A DNA stretch of 64,000 nucleotides from Eunapius fragilis (lineage: Eukaryota > Porifera > Demospongiae > Spongillida > Spongillidae): the NCBI GenBank assembly GCA_963681505.1, contig OY811974.1, forward strand, positions 2,992,511 to 3,056,510, read 5' to 3'. This document shows, in pieces, positions 1 to 13,127 of the stretch. The position numbers were made by a program, and so were the translations under genes. The notes beneath the pieces were generated by a model that saw only the letters and a list, made by a program, of their open reading frames with translations, searched no databases and was not told the DNA's origin. Numbering within the stretch: the stretch's first letter is position 1; each line of letters begins with the position of its first letter.

Positions 1-2047
1 TCTCATCCAAGGTGCCATTCTCTTTTTTGTTTTGTGTACTACCTGAATAAGTGTTTCTAAGTGGGCACTAAATAGATTTGTTCTCACTGGTCAATGCGTT
101 TGATCACTTGCTGTATTAATATATGCGTACATGTAGGTCATAAGCATCCATACCACTCAACATGGAGGTGGCTATTATCCCTCCCCTTTCCCAAAAGATT
201 TGATATAGGGGGTGGGGCTATTGCCCCTCCCCTTGGACTCGGAAGACCACAATGGCGGGTACAGTGAAGATTCTGGGTAAGTGGAGGTGTACAGTTTGTG
301 TTGGAGGGTGAGGGTGGGTGGAGTACTGGAGGGGTACAATTGTGATGGTGAAAAATTAAAGTGGCGTATAACGCAGTCTAGCAAGGGTACTACTCCATAT
401 TAGTATATTTGGCCTTAATCCCTTCTGCCCCCCCCCCCCCCCCCCCCCCCCCCCAACGTTATTGTATTTAGCCAATGTGAGGGGGACCCCCGGCTGTAGC
501 ATATTTTAGCCCCTCCCCCTCCCCTCAGGCTTAATGAAACTGTACATCTATGGTATGATGTGTGTGTCTGTGTGTGTGTGACTGTGCCATTACAAACATG
601 CTTTGGTCATTCTTCAGGTTGGAGCTGAACATGTGTAGGGATGAAGTATCAAGACTTCCATCCTTACAAACTAAGACTGATTGTTCTGCATTCTTGTACA
701 GCTTAATGAATCGATTTCAACCCTTATAGAATATTTTAGTTGTACAAACGTGTACTGGACTATTGACATGCATGGCACCAACAACATGCTATTAATGGTA
801 TTAGATGTACAGTGCACATTAACCCAGCCAGGGTGTATGAAGAACGCTGTTAGTTTGCCCAAGTTAGGGCAAAGCTGACCCTCTTGGTGGAAGACTGTGG
901 AGATCAGGGGAGGGAGGGATCCACCAGTGGGATTGGACTAAGAAACTGACTCCCACAGTCTATATAGACACTCTACTTTATTGGGAGGGGGTGTTTTATA
1001 TTCCTTGGATCTTCTGTACAGTACACTATTGGTATAATGTGAGATAGCTGTTCCAAACTGAGAATCCCATGGCTATCTCAATCTCTCATGAACATCTACA
1101 TTACACACACACATACCTAATCATATTCATGCTGTCAGTAACCTCAAGGTCAGACCTTACCATGCAGGCAGCTGCAAACCCTATGTCAAGACATGTCAAC
1201 AAGCCATAAATGGAAGATATCTGGATTCATATAAGCACACTAATATATTCATCTGAAATGGGTTCAATTCTGATCTGGAATCAGACTTTCACTTAAAACC
1301 TTTTACACTTTTCTGACAAAATGGAAGCTCGGACAATAAAACGCATAGAAGCAAATGTGTATCATCTTACCGCTTTCATATAATAAGCAAAAAATATGTA
1401 TGTCTTACCCCACCCCATCCCGCCTCCTCTATCCTTATACCACACCAAGCTCAATCCATGTATGTGTGTGTACATACACTACTAGTGTTGGTCAGAACAG
1501 TAAAAAATAGTGCATGTAAGTAATGGTTTTTACTTTTTTTATTTTTGCACATGAAATGCATGGGAGGAAAAATATAATAAATGCCACAAGCCTGAGCTGT
1601 AAATGCTTTGAGATTGTAACAACTGAGGGGATTATATATGTACCACATGTTGCATTGGAAAGGATCCTGACAACATATCATCAGAGCTGGTGTGAGTAAC
1701 AACATATCAGCACAATATTAATCAACTTTGAAGTATAAAACAGTGGAATAGTATATGTAAATCAAGTAGTAATATTAATATGACTGATCCTATGAAATAA
1801 ATAATAATCATTTTTTTAGTTTTACAAATACAGTACAGCAGAGTATTCATACAAAGGTTCACTATAATATAAATGTACACAAAATGCTAATGATACCTGC
1901 TTTGACATATTACAGTAGGATAAATGAAACAAATAGCTATAGACCATAGTACCCCTATATACAACATCTTGCATGATTGCTTTGAGAAAGGACTCAGATG
2001 ACAATGAATTAATTATTATTATTATTATTGTATTGCACACAGACAGT
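1..2047. other. Intergenic, no gene recognised
   Basis: No supported coding region was found. The stretch contains a pure poly-C run at about 428-454, short GT-rich sequence near 555-580, and A/T-rich sequence with an ATT triplet run near 2009-2030. Short open frames on both strands carry no recognisable domain and no convincing splice structure. Confidence 0.5.
428..454. repeat. Poly-C homopolymer
   Basis: An uninterrupted run of about 27 C. It is one of at least eight long C or G runs in the window (others near 5639-5666, 30624-30657, 30833-30857, 35690-35715, 41581-41625, 48640-48662 and 51224-51250). Exact lengths of such runs are error-prone in any assembly. Confidence 0.9.
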
Positions 2048-2049
2048 TA

Positions 2050-2288
2050 TGGGACAGTTTTTACCCTTCTGGCTAGTTTTTCAAGTTTTCAAATTTTTTG
2101 ATTTTTCTTGAACGCCAATGAGCTTCTATCAAATGGTTCTTACGCATCCTAAATGGGACTATCCATTACAAAGTTATTAGGCACTGAATTTATAATTAGC
2201 CATACATATCAATGCGAGCGTTGATTTTCTTTTGTCCTGGAAACTTTGAAAAAGTACCACAAGGGTGATTTTGCTGGACACTGTCCCA
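2050..2288. mobile_element. MITE with TGGGACAGT termini, TA flanks (complete copy)
   Basis: A 239-bp element starts TGGGACAGT and ends ACTGTCCCA, with TA on both sides. This fits a Tc1/mariner-like TA target duplication. It has no coding capacity. Its reverse complement matches 24789-25003 over almost the whole length, and its terminal segment recurs near 12484-12514 and at 41040-41074. The same terminal sequence bounds the two giant palindromes between 25 and 38 kb, so this short element and the large ones probably share a transposase supplied in trans. Superfamily is inferred from TA flanks and termini only. Confidence 0.75.
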
Positions 2289-2952
2289 TATAGTGTATAA
2301 ATCAGTACTTTGGATCTAATTACTTCTCAGAATACATGCGTTGTTGGAACACATCCATTCATGCGCGACTAGTATATAATACCGCCACGTTCATTTATGC
2401 TATATGTAGACACCATGCAGATCATCGCGACCTGAGCCTGTTTCTATTTTTGTAGTTGGGCTCAAAGGACTCAGATTTAAGCGAAGTATAAATTTGAGCG
2501 TGCTTTATAGCTTGAATTGGGTATGGCCAGTCGGCTAGAAGGCAATCACTGGTGACTCAGGAATGATATAGACTGGGTTATTAACTTTACAAGCTGTATA
2601 TGTAGTCATGCCGCGTTATTATGATGCCACGCCCTCTTTACTTGCAACACAGGGTTGGATACAGACCCACTTGTGATATAGCCCGATTCAGTGAAGGAAG
2701 AACATCAGAGTAGTTTTTTCGCATTCAGCAAGCCGTGAAGCAACGGCAGTTTAAAGGCTTAGAGGGTATAGCAAATTAATGCCTCCAAGCGTGCCCGTCG
2801 TAATTGATAATATTGTTCGTATACCTTTGTGTGAAAGAAACTAGCTGAGTCAACAAAGAGCCCAGCATGTCTGAATAATAATGTGGTGAAGCAAATATTT
2901 CTATACATAGATCCAATATGACAATATTGTCTCGAACATGTCATATACGGTA

Positions 2953-3148
<196 letters not shown>

Positions 3149-3197
3149 TAGTGGGCGGATTTATAAAATTAACCCTTCAAAATAGGATGATACTCTA

Positions 3198-4480
3198 AAT
3201 GCTCGTAACAGACCCTGGGCCTTTTAATTTTACTGTCTATATATACGAATTTATGATTTTGGCGCGCAAAAATGGCTGGTGACTCTCCTTGCATGGCTGG
3301 ACCTAGACCTGAATAGGACTCGGTAACTTATCTCGATCATTTTTCTGCTTTGTTCCTTTGCGAGGTATGACCTCTACCAACACGGTAATGTACTATTCGT
3401 ATGTCCTCTTCGTATTCTTATTTGCGTGCGTAAATTATGTGATCTAGGTTATGTGACACATTCAGATTTACTTCTACGAGCTTTGAGTCACATGCTTCTA
3501 CTTGTGATGCCTCGAGTGCTGAAAAAGGTATGCCGCAAATGAATCGTTGGACGTTGCTCTGTTTGCTTATGTTTCTTAACCTGTTTCACGCGCAAAAGGA
3601 AAGGAGTAACTTGCTGTGTCACTCGGTAGAACAAAAGGTGGTAACCCAAAAGGTTAGCATGTTTTTTTTTCTATTTGTTGCGCGTGTGAGTTATGCCTGT
3701 TGCAGTAATCAGAGAAGGGTACATCCCCCTCGTTGGAATGCCATATGAAACATCTGAACCATCGCGTAAGTGGTCGCATGAACCGTCATACTAAAACTTT
3801 GCTTTTGCTCTTATACATATCCATGGGCAATGATTTCGACATAGTCTCCTAGCAGCTGCGTCCTCCGCGTGGTCATGCAAGCTGCAGCGCAAGGAACTAC
3901 AAGTACGTTTTTATATTTACTCGCCTGCCAAAGTTTGTTTTACTTTACTGCAGCTTTGGGAAAGCCACTCAATATACTCATCACAGGCTGAATAAGCAAC
4001 GCGTGTTCTGGGCTCTCCGATCGCTGCCTACGCCTTGTGCGCTTCTGAGAACATTTCACTCTTTTTTGTTTGGCAATGTGTATTGTATATTATAATTAAA
4101 ATCCTGAAGAATGCGAGTCAAGTGAACAAAAAAAGGCGGGCTGAATACACGAGAATAAGTGGGTCGAAGAAAGCGGTATGTGTAGCCATGTAATGTCCGG
4201 ACAGTGTAAACAAGTATCTGCGGAATCGTTTGAAACTACAAATGTAACCACAATAGAATACTCCTAGTTATACACGGGTACACATGTTATACATACACGA
4301 ATACACACCATACTCATGTTATACATACGTTACACTGCATGTGTATTCTATTGTTATACAAAAATGCAGCGTATATAGTATCCATGCACCTTGCGTGTAT
4401 AACATGCGTACACGAGTGTATTGCGCGTGTATAACAAAAGAATTCATGTGTTATACGGTAATGTATAACTTCGATTTTCC
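3198..4480. other. Intergenic, no gene recognised
   Basis: Mixed-composition sequence without supported exons. Between 4260 and 4450 there is a loose run of TACAC/GTATAAC-like words (tacacg, gttataca) giving local short imperfect repeats. Nothing else stands out. Confidence 0.4.
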
Positions 4481-4489
4481 ACAGTGCCA

Positions 4490-4562
4490 ATTTGTGCAAC
4501 ACCAGGGCAAAGAGCATAGGACCAAGGGGGTCACCCCTGATGTACACCTGATGGAGACCAAA
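4490..4562 (-). pseudogene. LINE reverse-transcriptase fragment (GDPLGP block)
   Basis: The minus-strand translation contains RGDPLGPMLFALVLHKLA, the conserved segment that precedes the catalytic YxDD region in non-LTR retrotransposon reverse transcriptases. It lies downstream, in minus-strand terms, of the C-terminal block of the neighbouring LINE copy, so it is a separate fragment rather than part of one collinear copy. Only about 24 codons are recognisable. Confidence 0.6.
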
Positions 4563-4684
4563 TCCTGCCTTGAGGGTGAAACAAAGATTATTATTTTTTC
4601 TTTAATAATAATATCCTCATACATGTACAAGTACACATATACACCACTTGAAAAACGTGTAAGTATCAAAGTTAAACTCCACCC

Positions 4685-6140
4685 TCAGTCCTGAAAAAAA
4701 CCTGAACGTGAAAGATTGAGATGTTGGTAGATGGTAGTGATGGCTTTGGATTTGCTACACTGCAACTGGATGGCCAGATGGGATTCTAGCCGAAAAATGG
4801 TGGTCTGGGCTTCTGCATCCCAGCAGCAACCATAAGTCTCAACTGCTAAGGGTATAGAAACCCATCCGAGCTCTGCGCACTTACGATCATTAACACCATG
4901 CTTCCTAACTTCAGCTGCCATAGCTGCAGTCCTTCTTGCAACTCCCGCTTCAGTTAAAGTAGTGAGATTAAGCTGCATGAGAGGTTACAGTTAGGTCAAA
5001 AGCTGCTGGTTTGCCGATTATCCAGTTCTGTACAAGAATATCAGCTGGGTCTTTTGTCTGCTCCTATGCCACAACCTACTTCAAGCTGTCCCCCCCCAGA
5101 CACGCTCGATGGCAGAACTGTGAAAAGGCATCCCTCTAGCTGTTGTGGCATAGCACAACATCCCCTCCACCTTTACACATCACTGCATGGTGTCCTAGGT
5201 GGTCTAGCTGGTGTTCAGGACAGTATGGACAGCAAGAACCTAAAGATGTGTCCATTCCAAGCTATCAATTCAATGCAATCTGGAACTCATCAGGTTCAAG
5301 GTGAAGGTTAAGACCTACTGAAGGAATGACTGACACCCAGGCTGCAGCATGGCGTGAGGACACAGATGACAAACGTGCACAGTTGGTAGGGGATGACTGA
5401 AATAGCAGCTGACAAAACTGGTGGTTTTCCAACCTTACAGGGAGATCCTTTTGGCTATAGCTAGAATGAAGCAAAAGATCTCTTGAAATTGCATGCACTG
5501 GTGGGACTTTTTTATACTGTTAAAATTATTGAATGACTCCAAGGCATATTCATCAGATGGTATTAGAGACCCGGCCTTACTCAATGATGCTTAATAAGCA
5601 GCTGGAGAATTTAGAGCAAGACTGCGAAGGCCAAGACACCCCCCCCCCCCCCCCCCCCCCCCCCCTACCAGAGCTCCATTGAACTTCCAACCATTCTGTG
5701 CCAGCTGTGTCAATTCCCGTGCATTCGGAAAAACATCTAACAACAGCATCAAACAATGCTAACCCATCGAAGATAAGTGAGGGTGGGCAAGATGAACTAA
5801 TTTACAGTACCCTGCACACTGATGCAGGAGGAGTGCAACTTGAGGGTCCAATGGCCCACAGTAACCAAATTAGATAGCAACTTGGCAGCCTTACCATGCC
5901 TTTGTGCTAAAAACTTTGCACAAAAGATGGATCACCTATTGGAGCTCCAAGGACTTCAAAGTTTGGCTCTTGGGGAAAGTCTGACAAGACAGTGCGAGAG
6001 AACAGTTCACATTTGGCAGGGTTGATACAAAGACCAAGGGTGGGACCCAGCTTCTGAATAAGAGTAACAGCCCGACATATTACATCTTCAAGGCTAAAAC
6101 TCTCAAGCATGATATAAAATTACTCCCATAATGAAAGCTT
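4685..6140 (-). pseudogene. Non-LTR retrotransposon (LINE) 3' half, decayed
   Basis: Reading the minus strand from high to low coordinates gives collinear pieces of one LINE ORF2. Near 6110-5930 is a post-palm segment containing LGLCINPAKCELF and LGAPIGDPSF, which follows the YxDD box in this family. Near 5300-5060 is a zinc-binding block with CCPYCPEHQLDHLGHHAVMC followed by GGGDVV. At 4978-4685 is the C-terminal segment containing AELGWVSIPLAVETYG and CSKSKAITTIYQHLNL. In-frame stops (for example just before LGMDTS and inside the HNS-RDAF stretch) and frameshifts separate the pieces, so it is dead. A poly-C run at 5639-5666 interrupts the middle. Clade assignment is left open. Confidence 0.75.
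5639..5666. repeat. Poly-C homopolymer
   Basis: A run of about 28 C inside the decayed LINE. Confidence 0.9.
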
Positions 6141-6978
6141 CAGCTACGAGGCTGATCCAGAAAAGAGGCACAAGGCTAACCATAGAAAGTTCTGTTGTCT
6201 GCTTTTAAATCATGTCTAAACTGACATGGACATATATTGCATTCATACACATTTGATAACAGATTTCATTTTTTTTGAACATTCATCAATCTCTGTGGTC
6301 TTAATTTGCTCCAATTTATAACAACTAACCATTGCAAGTTAAGAATCGTTTGTCTGCGTTCAAATTTTATCCAACCTCTCTGACATAAAAATATATATAG
6401 CTTCCACTTCCATTAGTGTTTGGACAAATTTGTTAACAGAGTCCAGTGTTGGTTGACCATTCAATATGCGTATGTAGGTATGTATGTAAACCATAATGTC
6501 TATGGTAACCTTAATGAATTCATTTCTGCAATGAATAAAAACACAAGAACTAAGTTCTTTGTGTGAATCAAGATGCATGGATAGTGAATACTGCAGTAGT
6601 TTGTAGTAATCTTTGCCACTCATAGAATGAATAGAGCGATTCTATGATGTGCTGCATGCTTGCAAGATGTAATTATGAATTTTGCTTGTATTTAAGTGCT
6701 GAGTTTTTAAAGGCAACATTCACCAATATCCATCATATAAAGATATGGATGCATAAATATCAAAGTAAACATTGATTGCTTCTTGGTGGAATAGTAATAT
6801 CTTGTTGCAGTCTGCCTTGCAAAACAGGGGGTCCACACTATACCCTTACCAGTTATAACACCTTGCATGCAAGTACCTCACATGATTTGAAGGATTCTAA
6901 TATCAATATAATGCCTGCAACCAATGAACTAAAGGCAATGGTACAAAAAACATGTATCTACCATACTACGTAATAGTT
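6141..6978. other. 3' flank of the filamin-like gene
   Basis: A/T-rich sequence directly downstream of the filamin stop codon on the minus strand. It should contain the 3' UTR. I did not find an unambiguous AATAAA on the minus strand close to the stop, so the transcript end is not placed. Confidence 0.4.
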
Positions 6979-9900
6979 TTAAAGTTTGGGTTTCTGCTTC
7001 TTTGCACTTGAGGTACGTGTGGTTCTTGTTGTTGTTGTTCTTGATTGCATTGCAAACATAGTTGGGCCTGTTGTAGTCACTGCAAACACAGCTGGATTCC
7101 CTATCATGGGGGCAACATTGAATGCTGTGGGGCTGATTATTCCAGGTGATTGGCCTGGTGATGACAGCTTGCGGGGTGGCGAAGTAGTGCGAGTAGGCGT
7201 TTCGTCTTCTTCTTCCATCAGTTCTGGAGATTGGGCTCGCATAATATTTTGATGAGCAACAATTTTATGTGGGTGCATAGCGTTTTGCAAGGGGGATGGC
7301 GCAGGAATATCATCATCACTGGTAACGTCTTCATCTTCGTTGTCATCTAGCCTAATAAACACTTGAAATGGGCTTCCAGGTATATGGGTGCCAGACCATC
7401 GGATTGCAATGATGTAGTCACCTGATGCAGTGGGGTTGTATGATGCTTTCAGCAGCCGTGGGTTCGACTCATCAGGAACACATTCAATTCTAAAGGCACC
7501 CTTGACTCCGTGGACACGTATGGACAGCGTGCCAATGCCAGCTCCCTTCGTACTTATGGTAAACTCTGCTGGCTCACCGCTGAGTATCCCACTTTCCAGT
7601 CCTCGGCCGTGTGCCTTCACATTGCTGGCAATTGGACCACGATGAACTTTTATCTGGAACGGGCTTTTAGGAATGGGCACACCACTCCAGAGTGCATTAA
7701 TGAAATAGGTGCCATGATCAGGGGCATCGAACTTCAGGGAGTGGACATCATCAGTCTGGGCAACAAAGAGCTTTGGTTCTGATGCATTGCTTGGACCCTC
7801 AGCATTCACCTCTAGTTCTCCATATCCAGCCTCGCTGGTATCGATAAACAGATCAAGAGGATTCCCTGCGATGTGAACGGAGTTGGGGTTAAGTGCAGGC
7901 CCGTATGCTCGACATTTGGAGGCATTTGGTGCAAGGACAACCTCAAGTACAAATGGACTTCCATTTATGTGTTTATCACCCAGGGTGATATTCACAGAAT
8001 AGGTCCCAAGTGCATTCGGCGTATACGATGCTGTATAGGATCCATTCTTGTCATCGACAAGGGTAACGGGAATTGTCTGGGCTGGAGAAGTGATTGTTGC
8101 TGTCAATCGCTTCTTTTGGATCAGGTTTGGTTCTGGGGAACTGATCTGGAATGTAGTTTTCTGCCCACGAAACGCAAGTGTCAGCCCTTTTCCGCTAGCA
8201 GAGCATGAATCAGCATCTAAAGAGGGATCTACTGCAACAGAGAACGGGCTCCCGTTAATGTGCTGGTCCCCAAGCATTATCTCAATACAATGGGAACCAA
8301 CCTCCCATGGCACAAAGGAAACTATGTAGTTACCCTTTCCATCAGGAGTAATTTCTGGAGTGTACATGGCACTTTTTCCACGGGGAACAATCTTGGGTTC
8401 AAGGCTTCCCGCACCATTGGTGTGCACAGTGAATTTAATTTCGTCCCCGGCGCGGCCTTTGCCATTCACCACAGCGTGCCCACTGGCCTGTACTTTGTTT
8501 GCATCGCATACCTTGACGTTGAAAGGCATCTGAGGTATGCTAGATCCTCCCCAGCAGATTGAAACATTTTCATCGCCAATAGCCTTGGCAAAAAGCTCAA
8601 TGTCATGTGTTTCACCTTTATCCTCGATTTTTTTTACAGTGATGCAGGTAGAGGATCCTTCAAGCAATTCACTAAACACTACTGATAGCTTTCCTGGACC
8701 TGCCCCATTGGTGCTGACAGTTATTGTGTATGTTTTACCTACTTGCATCGCATGAGGAAGGCGCCCTAGCACTTGGCACTTCTGTGGGTCGATGCTCTTA
8801 AAAGGACAAGGGCTCCCCGCAATGTTGTGGCCTGCATAACTGGCAAAGACCTCAAACTCTCCTGGCTCCGCTGGCAAGAAAGTACCTTCAAGAACACTGT
8901 CTGAATTTGCAGTTAGAACAAGGGGTGTGTCTACTGTTGGACCGTTAACGCTCACCTTTATTTCACGGGCCAAACCTGAAGCTCCCTTTGTAACGTCCAC
9001 TTCAACTTTGACCGGTTTTTGAACAAATGCTATCCCACCCTTCAGATTCACAATACGAACCGAAAACTCTTCTGGAGAAGCCTTTAGCTTGGCATTCCTA
9101 AACCCACTGAGATAAGTGGCAACAATGATCTCATCTACTTTGGGGTCAGCAAATTCTGCTGTAGTGATTGGACACTGCACCCCTATGCGCTGGTCAATGA
9201 GAGCAAACAACCTCTCGAGGTTCTCTATAGCCTTGGCGGGGTCCATTGTCTTCCAATCAGGACACATTCCCTGAAAGCATGCATCAGCGAGTGCGCCGAG
9301 ATTTATCCCCGTGTTCCAATCAGTCGTGAGGTTCTTGATGTTGTTCGCAGGGATAGTCTTCTGTATCCACTGAAGCACCTGGTCATTCCATGGGCGAAAG
9401 AAGTATGAGAGATACGTCATGATACTCAGTTCATCGACATCAATACTGTTGAGATCTTCAGGAGTGAGGAGTTTTGGAATACCAAAGTGGAGCTCAGCTA
9501 AATCCATGCCAAGCCTACAGTTTCCCAAACCATCTGATGAACTTAGGGAATAATGGTTTGGACATATACCAGGCTTTAACCTGTCGGCTAATCCACAGAG
9601 CGCTTTCCCGTCATTCCAGTTGGTGGTAAAGTTTTCGATTCTATAAAGTCCTATCAATACATTAATCCATTGCAGCATAGCCTTTTTGGTGGAGAGACCT
9701 CTTCCGGAACTCTTTATCTGGTATTTCAAAATCAGGGACCATATCAAACCTAGAATGAGTTTTAAATTGCCCTCATATATATCTTCAGGTCCTGCGATGA
9801 AAAGGGATCTCAGATGAAAATATTTAATAAAAATCAGTCTTGTACAAAACTATTGTTTATCACCATAGAAAATTCATATTTTGAAAATTCATATCCATAA

Positions 9901-10387
9901 TGTCATGCATGCTTGTGCGTCCATGGTTACGGTACGCGCGCTTGATACGACGACTGACGAGCCATTTATACATAACTTTAAAGCCGACGTTTACATAGCA
10001 GAAGTATAAGCGGCACCTTACATACGAATGACTGCCCGTTCTAAAATCACAACTGTATATATATATAATATTTAATATCACATAATGTGGGCAATATGAA
10101 CCCGACTTACCGATGTTTACAAGCTTAATTCCTTGGTCAGCTACGAAACGCAATGCTGTTCCGATATTTTCTACGCACTGGGCCTTGATTTTAGGGGTTT
10201 TGTTGTACTTTCCAACGGTCTTTGGAGCCGCTAACTTCTCGAGCAGTTCGATCAAAAGAAGGCCGTCTTTAAAATCGGTTTCGAGGTTGCGTATTTGGTT
10301 CTTTGCAACCTTCAGGTGGCCTCTCAGGCGATCGTTGCACCAGTTCGTAAATGTCCTTTGCTGAGTCTGCTTCCACTTCTCACTCAT
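6979..10387 (-). CDS. Filamin-like actin-binding protein with three CH domains and six Ig-like filamin repeats
   Basis: Two coding exons are joined on the minus strand: 10387-10111 (277 nt) and 9791-6979. The intron has GTAAGT at the donor and CGCAG at the acceptor, and the split codon restores the expected CH1 sequence NIG-PEDIYEGNLKLILGLIW. The product is 1029 residues. CH1 is about residues 10-118, CH2 125-223 and CH3 226-324. Six immunoglobulin-like filamin repeats follow at about 334-427, 428-522, 522-614, 621-711, 713-809 and 812-907, several ending in the signature G(S)PF (INGSPF, IPKSPF, IPGSPF). The tail (908-1029) is acidic, then Ser/Pro/Thr-rich with a basic end (SSAKKQKPKL). Filamins cross-link actin. 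Classical ones have two CH domains and many more repeats; three CH domains is the arrangement known from the insect filamin-type protein Jitterbug, so orthology to that family is likely but inferred. Start: first Met of the CH1 exon, after which the CH1 fold begins at once. There are no stops or frameshifts. The second exon of 2.8 kb is unusually long for an intron-rich genome. Confidence 0.92.
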
Positions 10388-11430
10388 GATTGCTTAGTCC
10401 AGAAATCTTCGTCTGATGGGTGGGGCTCAGCTCGGTGTAGAAAGGTGTGGCGCATTGTTTACTGCTTTACGGATTCATGTTGTCTCCCTGCAGTCGATGA
10501 ATAATTAGAAGCTACCTGCCTTCTGGCTTCTGTAAAGAAGATTGGCACGACGTTTCGGCATACTTGTAAATCTTACGAAGCGAGACTATAGTACACAGCG
10601 CAAATGTTTTTTACGATGAATGCAGGAATCGTACACAGCATGAACTCCATGTATTTATGAAATGAACTCGCGATGGAAAGTCATATGATGGCATCTACGG
10701 CAATACATATTCGACCAGTTTTACCTTGATCAGATTGTACTGTCCAGCGTCACTATATTTCTGGCATAATAACTATCCGACCTCACCTCCAGTTTTGTTC
10801 TAGATTGAGCGATTCGCAGTAAAGCATACAGTTTCGTGATGACGGAAAGCTTGCTCTATCTAAGAGGATCAAATGAAGACGATACTATATCTTGCCACGA
10901 TGGAAGGTTAGGTTGGCCCACATGATCATATGCAACCTCGATACTGGTATTCGTTGGTCTCCTTAATTATTTATAAGTACTCATCCTTTTGGACGTGAAA
11001 GACTTCACCCGGAAAGATTTTTTCACCAGTCTAATTATGCTAAATATTGCGCATGCTTCGATCTATATTATTTATTATTTTTGTATTCTTCATACAGTGA
11101 TTAGTGCATTGGATTTTGTGTTAAATTTGATCTCTTTAGATAAGGCTGACAATAGAGACTCATTAGATAGAGAGATGACAAATTATTTTTAGCCCACAGT
11201 TTCTAGCAGTGTGATTGTGTTGCTAGATCAATACATCTACGTTGGTTATAGGCCACACACCCTATAACCAATGTACATCAGATCAGAGATGTTAAAGTGA
11301 GGTCATGCATGGAGTGAGCATCACACATTATGTGGGAAAGATTCTCCTGAACACAAATAAGTCACACTTGGGTGGTCAGGGACACATCAGTTGGGACCTA
11401 GCTCCAATAATACAAAAACAAGGTTCACAG
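10388..11430. other. Upstream of filamin-like gene; small hairpin
   Basis: This stretch should hold the filamin promoter and 5' UTR, but no motif can be named with confidence. At 11238-11274 two 15-nt arms (TTGGTTATAGG / CCTATAACCAA with one mismatch nearby) face each other over an 8-nt loop, forming a compact hairpin. No gene was recognised. Confidence 0.4.
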
Positions 11431-11439
11431 CATAGTTGG

Positions 11440-11575
11440 ACGGCTGCCAGCCTGGGCACTGGGTGCCCTTCCATCCTCTTCAATAGCACCCACGTGATCA
11501 GATCAGTAGTGCAACAAGGTGGACCACCTAGAGCCCTTGCTATTTGCATTGCATGGCCCATCAAAAAAATTTTCT
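11440..11575 (+). pseudogene. LINE reverse-transcriptase scrap
   Basis: The plus-strand translation LGTGCPSILFNSTHVIRSVV followed by QQGGPPRALAICIAWP is a degraded version of the non-LTR reverse-transcriptase block normally reading GVQQGDPLGPLLFALAIHP. About 45 codons are recognisable, with no flanking LINE domains in the same frame. Confidence 0.5.
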
Positions 11576-12480
11576 TTCTAGCTCGAGACATTGGAGAATA
11601 AGGTGACATATTCAGCCGGAGACCCTATAAACAGGGGCGCAAATAATGCAGTGAGGGCACCAAAATAATGGCCAATGTTAGTGATGTATTGGTTAATTGT
11701 CACAAAGAAGGCCTTAATATACTTCTGATCTCCCCTAGCGGTGTGCGAACCACAATGCCATGCATGCACTTGGCATAATCATTCAGACTGGGAGGCATTC
11801 CTCATGTTCACCCAACACTTCATACATGCCACGAAGTCCTCATCCTTCCAATATTCCTTGATACAGTTCATGACAGCATGTGTTATCCTTTTGCGTGTGT
11901 GTGGTGTTGGAGGAGATCATGATCAGCAGCCTTTCCCTTCACCAAGACACATGCACACACCACCAACCTCCATAATGTCTCTCGCAAGCAACAGGCCTGA
12001 TGTGAAATGGGCACCCCCCCCCCCTTTTTTTAGTTTAGAGAGATCAGCAGACAAATGCCTGGAATTGTGGCCAAGAAGTCACCCGCTGCAGGAGAAAGGA
12101 GCAGGCAATGGTGGTCATGCTGTCTGAATCAATTTGAATTTAAAGGCTGCACAAGCCAGCAAATGTGTGCTGTGAGCATTGATCTGCTTGAACAAATCAG
12201 TAAAACATTCCTTTCAGTACATTAATAGGACAATGGGCTGCGAGTTGACATGCTTACCTTGAAATCACTATACTGCTGCATGCCAACCTTATTGTATGCA
12301 ATGATGTTCATTGCCATGTTCACTGTCATCAATCATCACATGTTCAGTAGTATCACACCTATTTACTGGTTTGTTCATTGTCATCATCAACTGTTTAATT
12401 GCACCTGTTTACTGATAACATCACCAGTTCACTAGTGCCACCTGCCCACAAGCATCATTACATGTTCATTGGCATAATCA
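11576..12480. other. Intergenic with degenerate short tandem words
   Basis: No supported gene. Between about 12300 and 12475 the words TGTTCA and CATCA recur in imperfect succession (catgttcac, tgttcattg, catgttcag), suggesting an old degenerate tandem repeat with no clean period. Confidence 0.35.
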
Positions 12481-12481
12481 T

Positions 12482-12514
12482 GTGAGACAGTGTCCAGCAA
12501 AAATACCCTTCTGG
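12482..12514 (-). mobile_element. Terminal fragment of TGGGACAGT-family MITE
   Basis: The segment GACAGTGTCCAGC followed by an A-run and ACCCTTCTGG matches the terminal region of the MITE at 2050-2288 and the ends near 25003 and 41074. The outermost bases are altered (gtgaga instead of tatggga), and the rest of the element is not found beside it. Confidence 0.5.
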
Positions 12515-13127
12515 GTAGAAGTTATACTTCGCAACATTTTAATTTTCAGTGAACTGCATAGCTGATCTGTCTACAAAGGTTGTGCTTGACATTATGGGAT
12601 GCTTGAATGGACTGCCTGGTGACAAGATGGCTGGTCAGAGGGGTGAATGTCTGGTGGGTCAACACAGGTCTGGTCAGGTTTCTGGTCACGATGAAGAGGT
12701 CAGTCCACCACAGCATGGAATTAATTACCTGGTCCTCTTTGGCGATTATACTATTTAGTAAAAGAAAAAGGTAGCAACGCCCAACGAACAGAAAAAAGGA
12801 GTACATGTAAATCTAAATCATGTGCGAGTTTGGAAGTTAAACGTGTTCAATGGTGAGTTTATTGTTGTATCGATGGAAGGCGGAGAAGTTGAGTTGGAGA
12901 GCAACAAAGGAGCCCAGTGATGGTTGGAAGGTTCTGGTGTTAATTAACCCCCCCCCCCCCCTCCCCTTTAACTTTAGCACCCCCCCTGTCTTTCATGGGA
13001 TGGTATGCAATCAAATCAAATCAACAAGTAATTTACTCTATTAGAGCTATTACACACTATTACATCAAATCGTATCTCCATGATAGTCAAACAAGTTACA
13101 TTAGCTTGAGCGTGTATTGCTTTCGCC

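Noticed and set aside
4284-4694. 136-codon plus-strand frame
   Set aside because: It overlaps antisense LINE sequence (GDPLGP block) and short TACAC repeats; no domain.
7430-8755. Plus-strand frames opposite the filamin exon
   Set aside because: They are antisense shadows; the minus strand encodes an uninterrupted set of CH and filamin domains.
11238-11274. Hairpin as a microRNA precursor
   Set aside because: The stem is only about 15 bp with an 8-nt loop, too short for a typical animal or sponge precursor; no supporting context.
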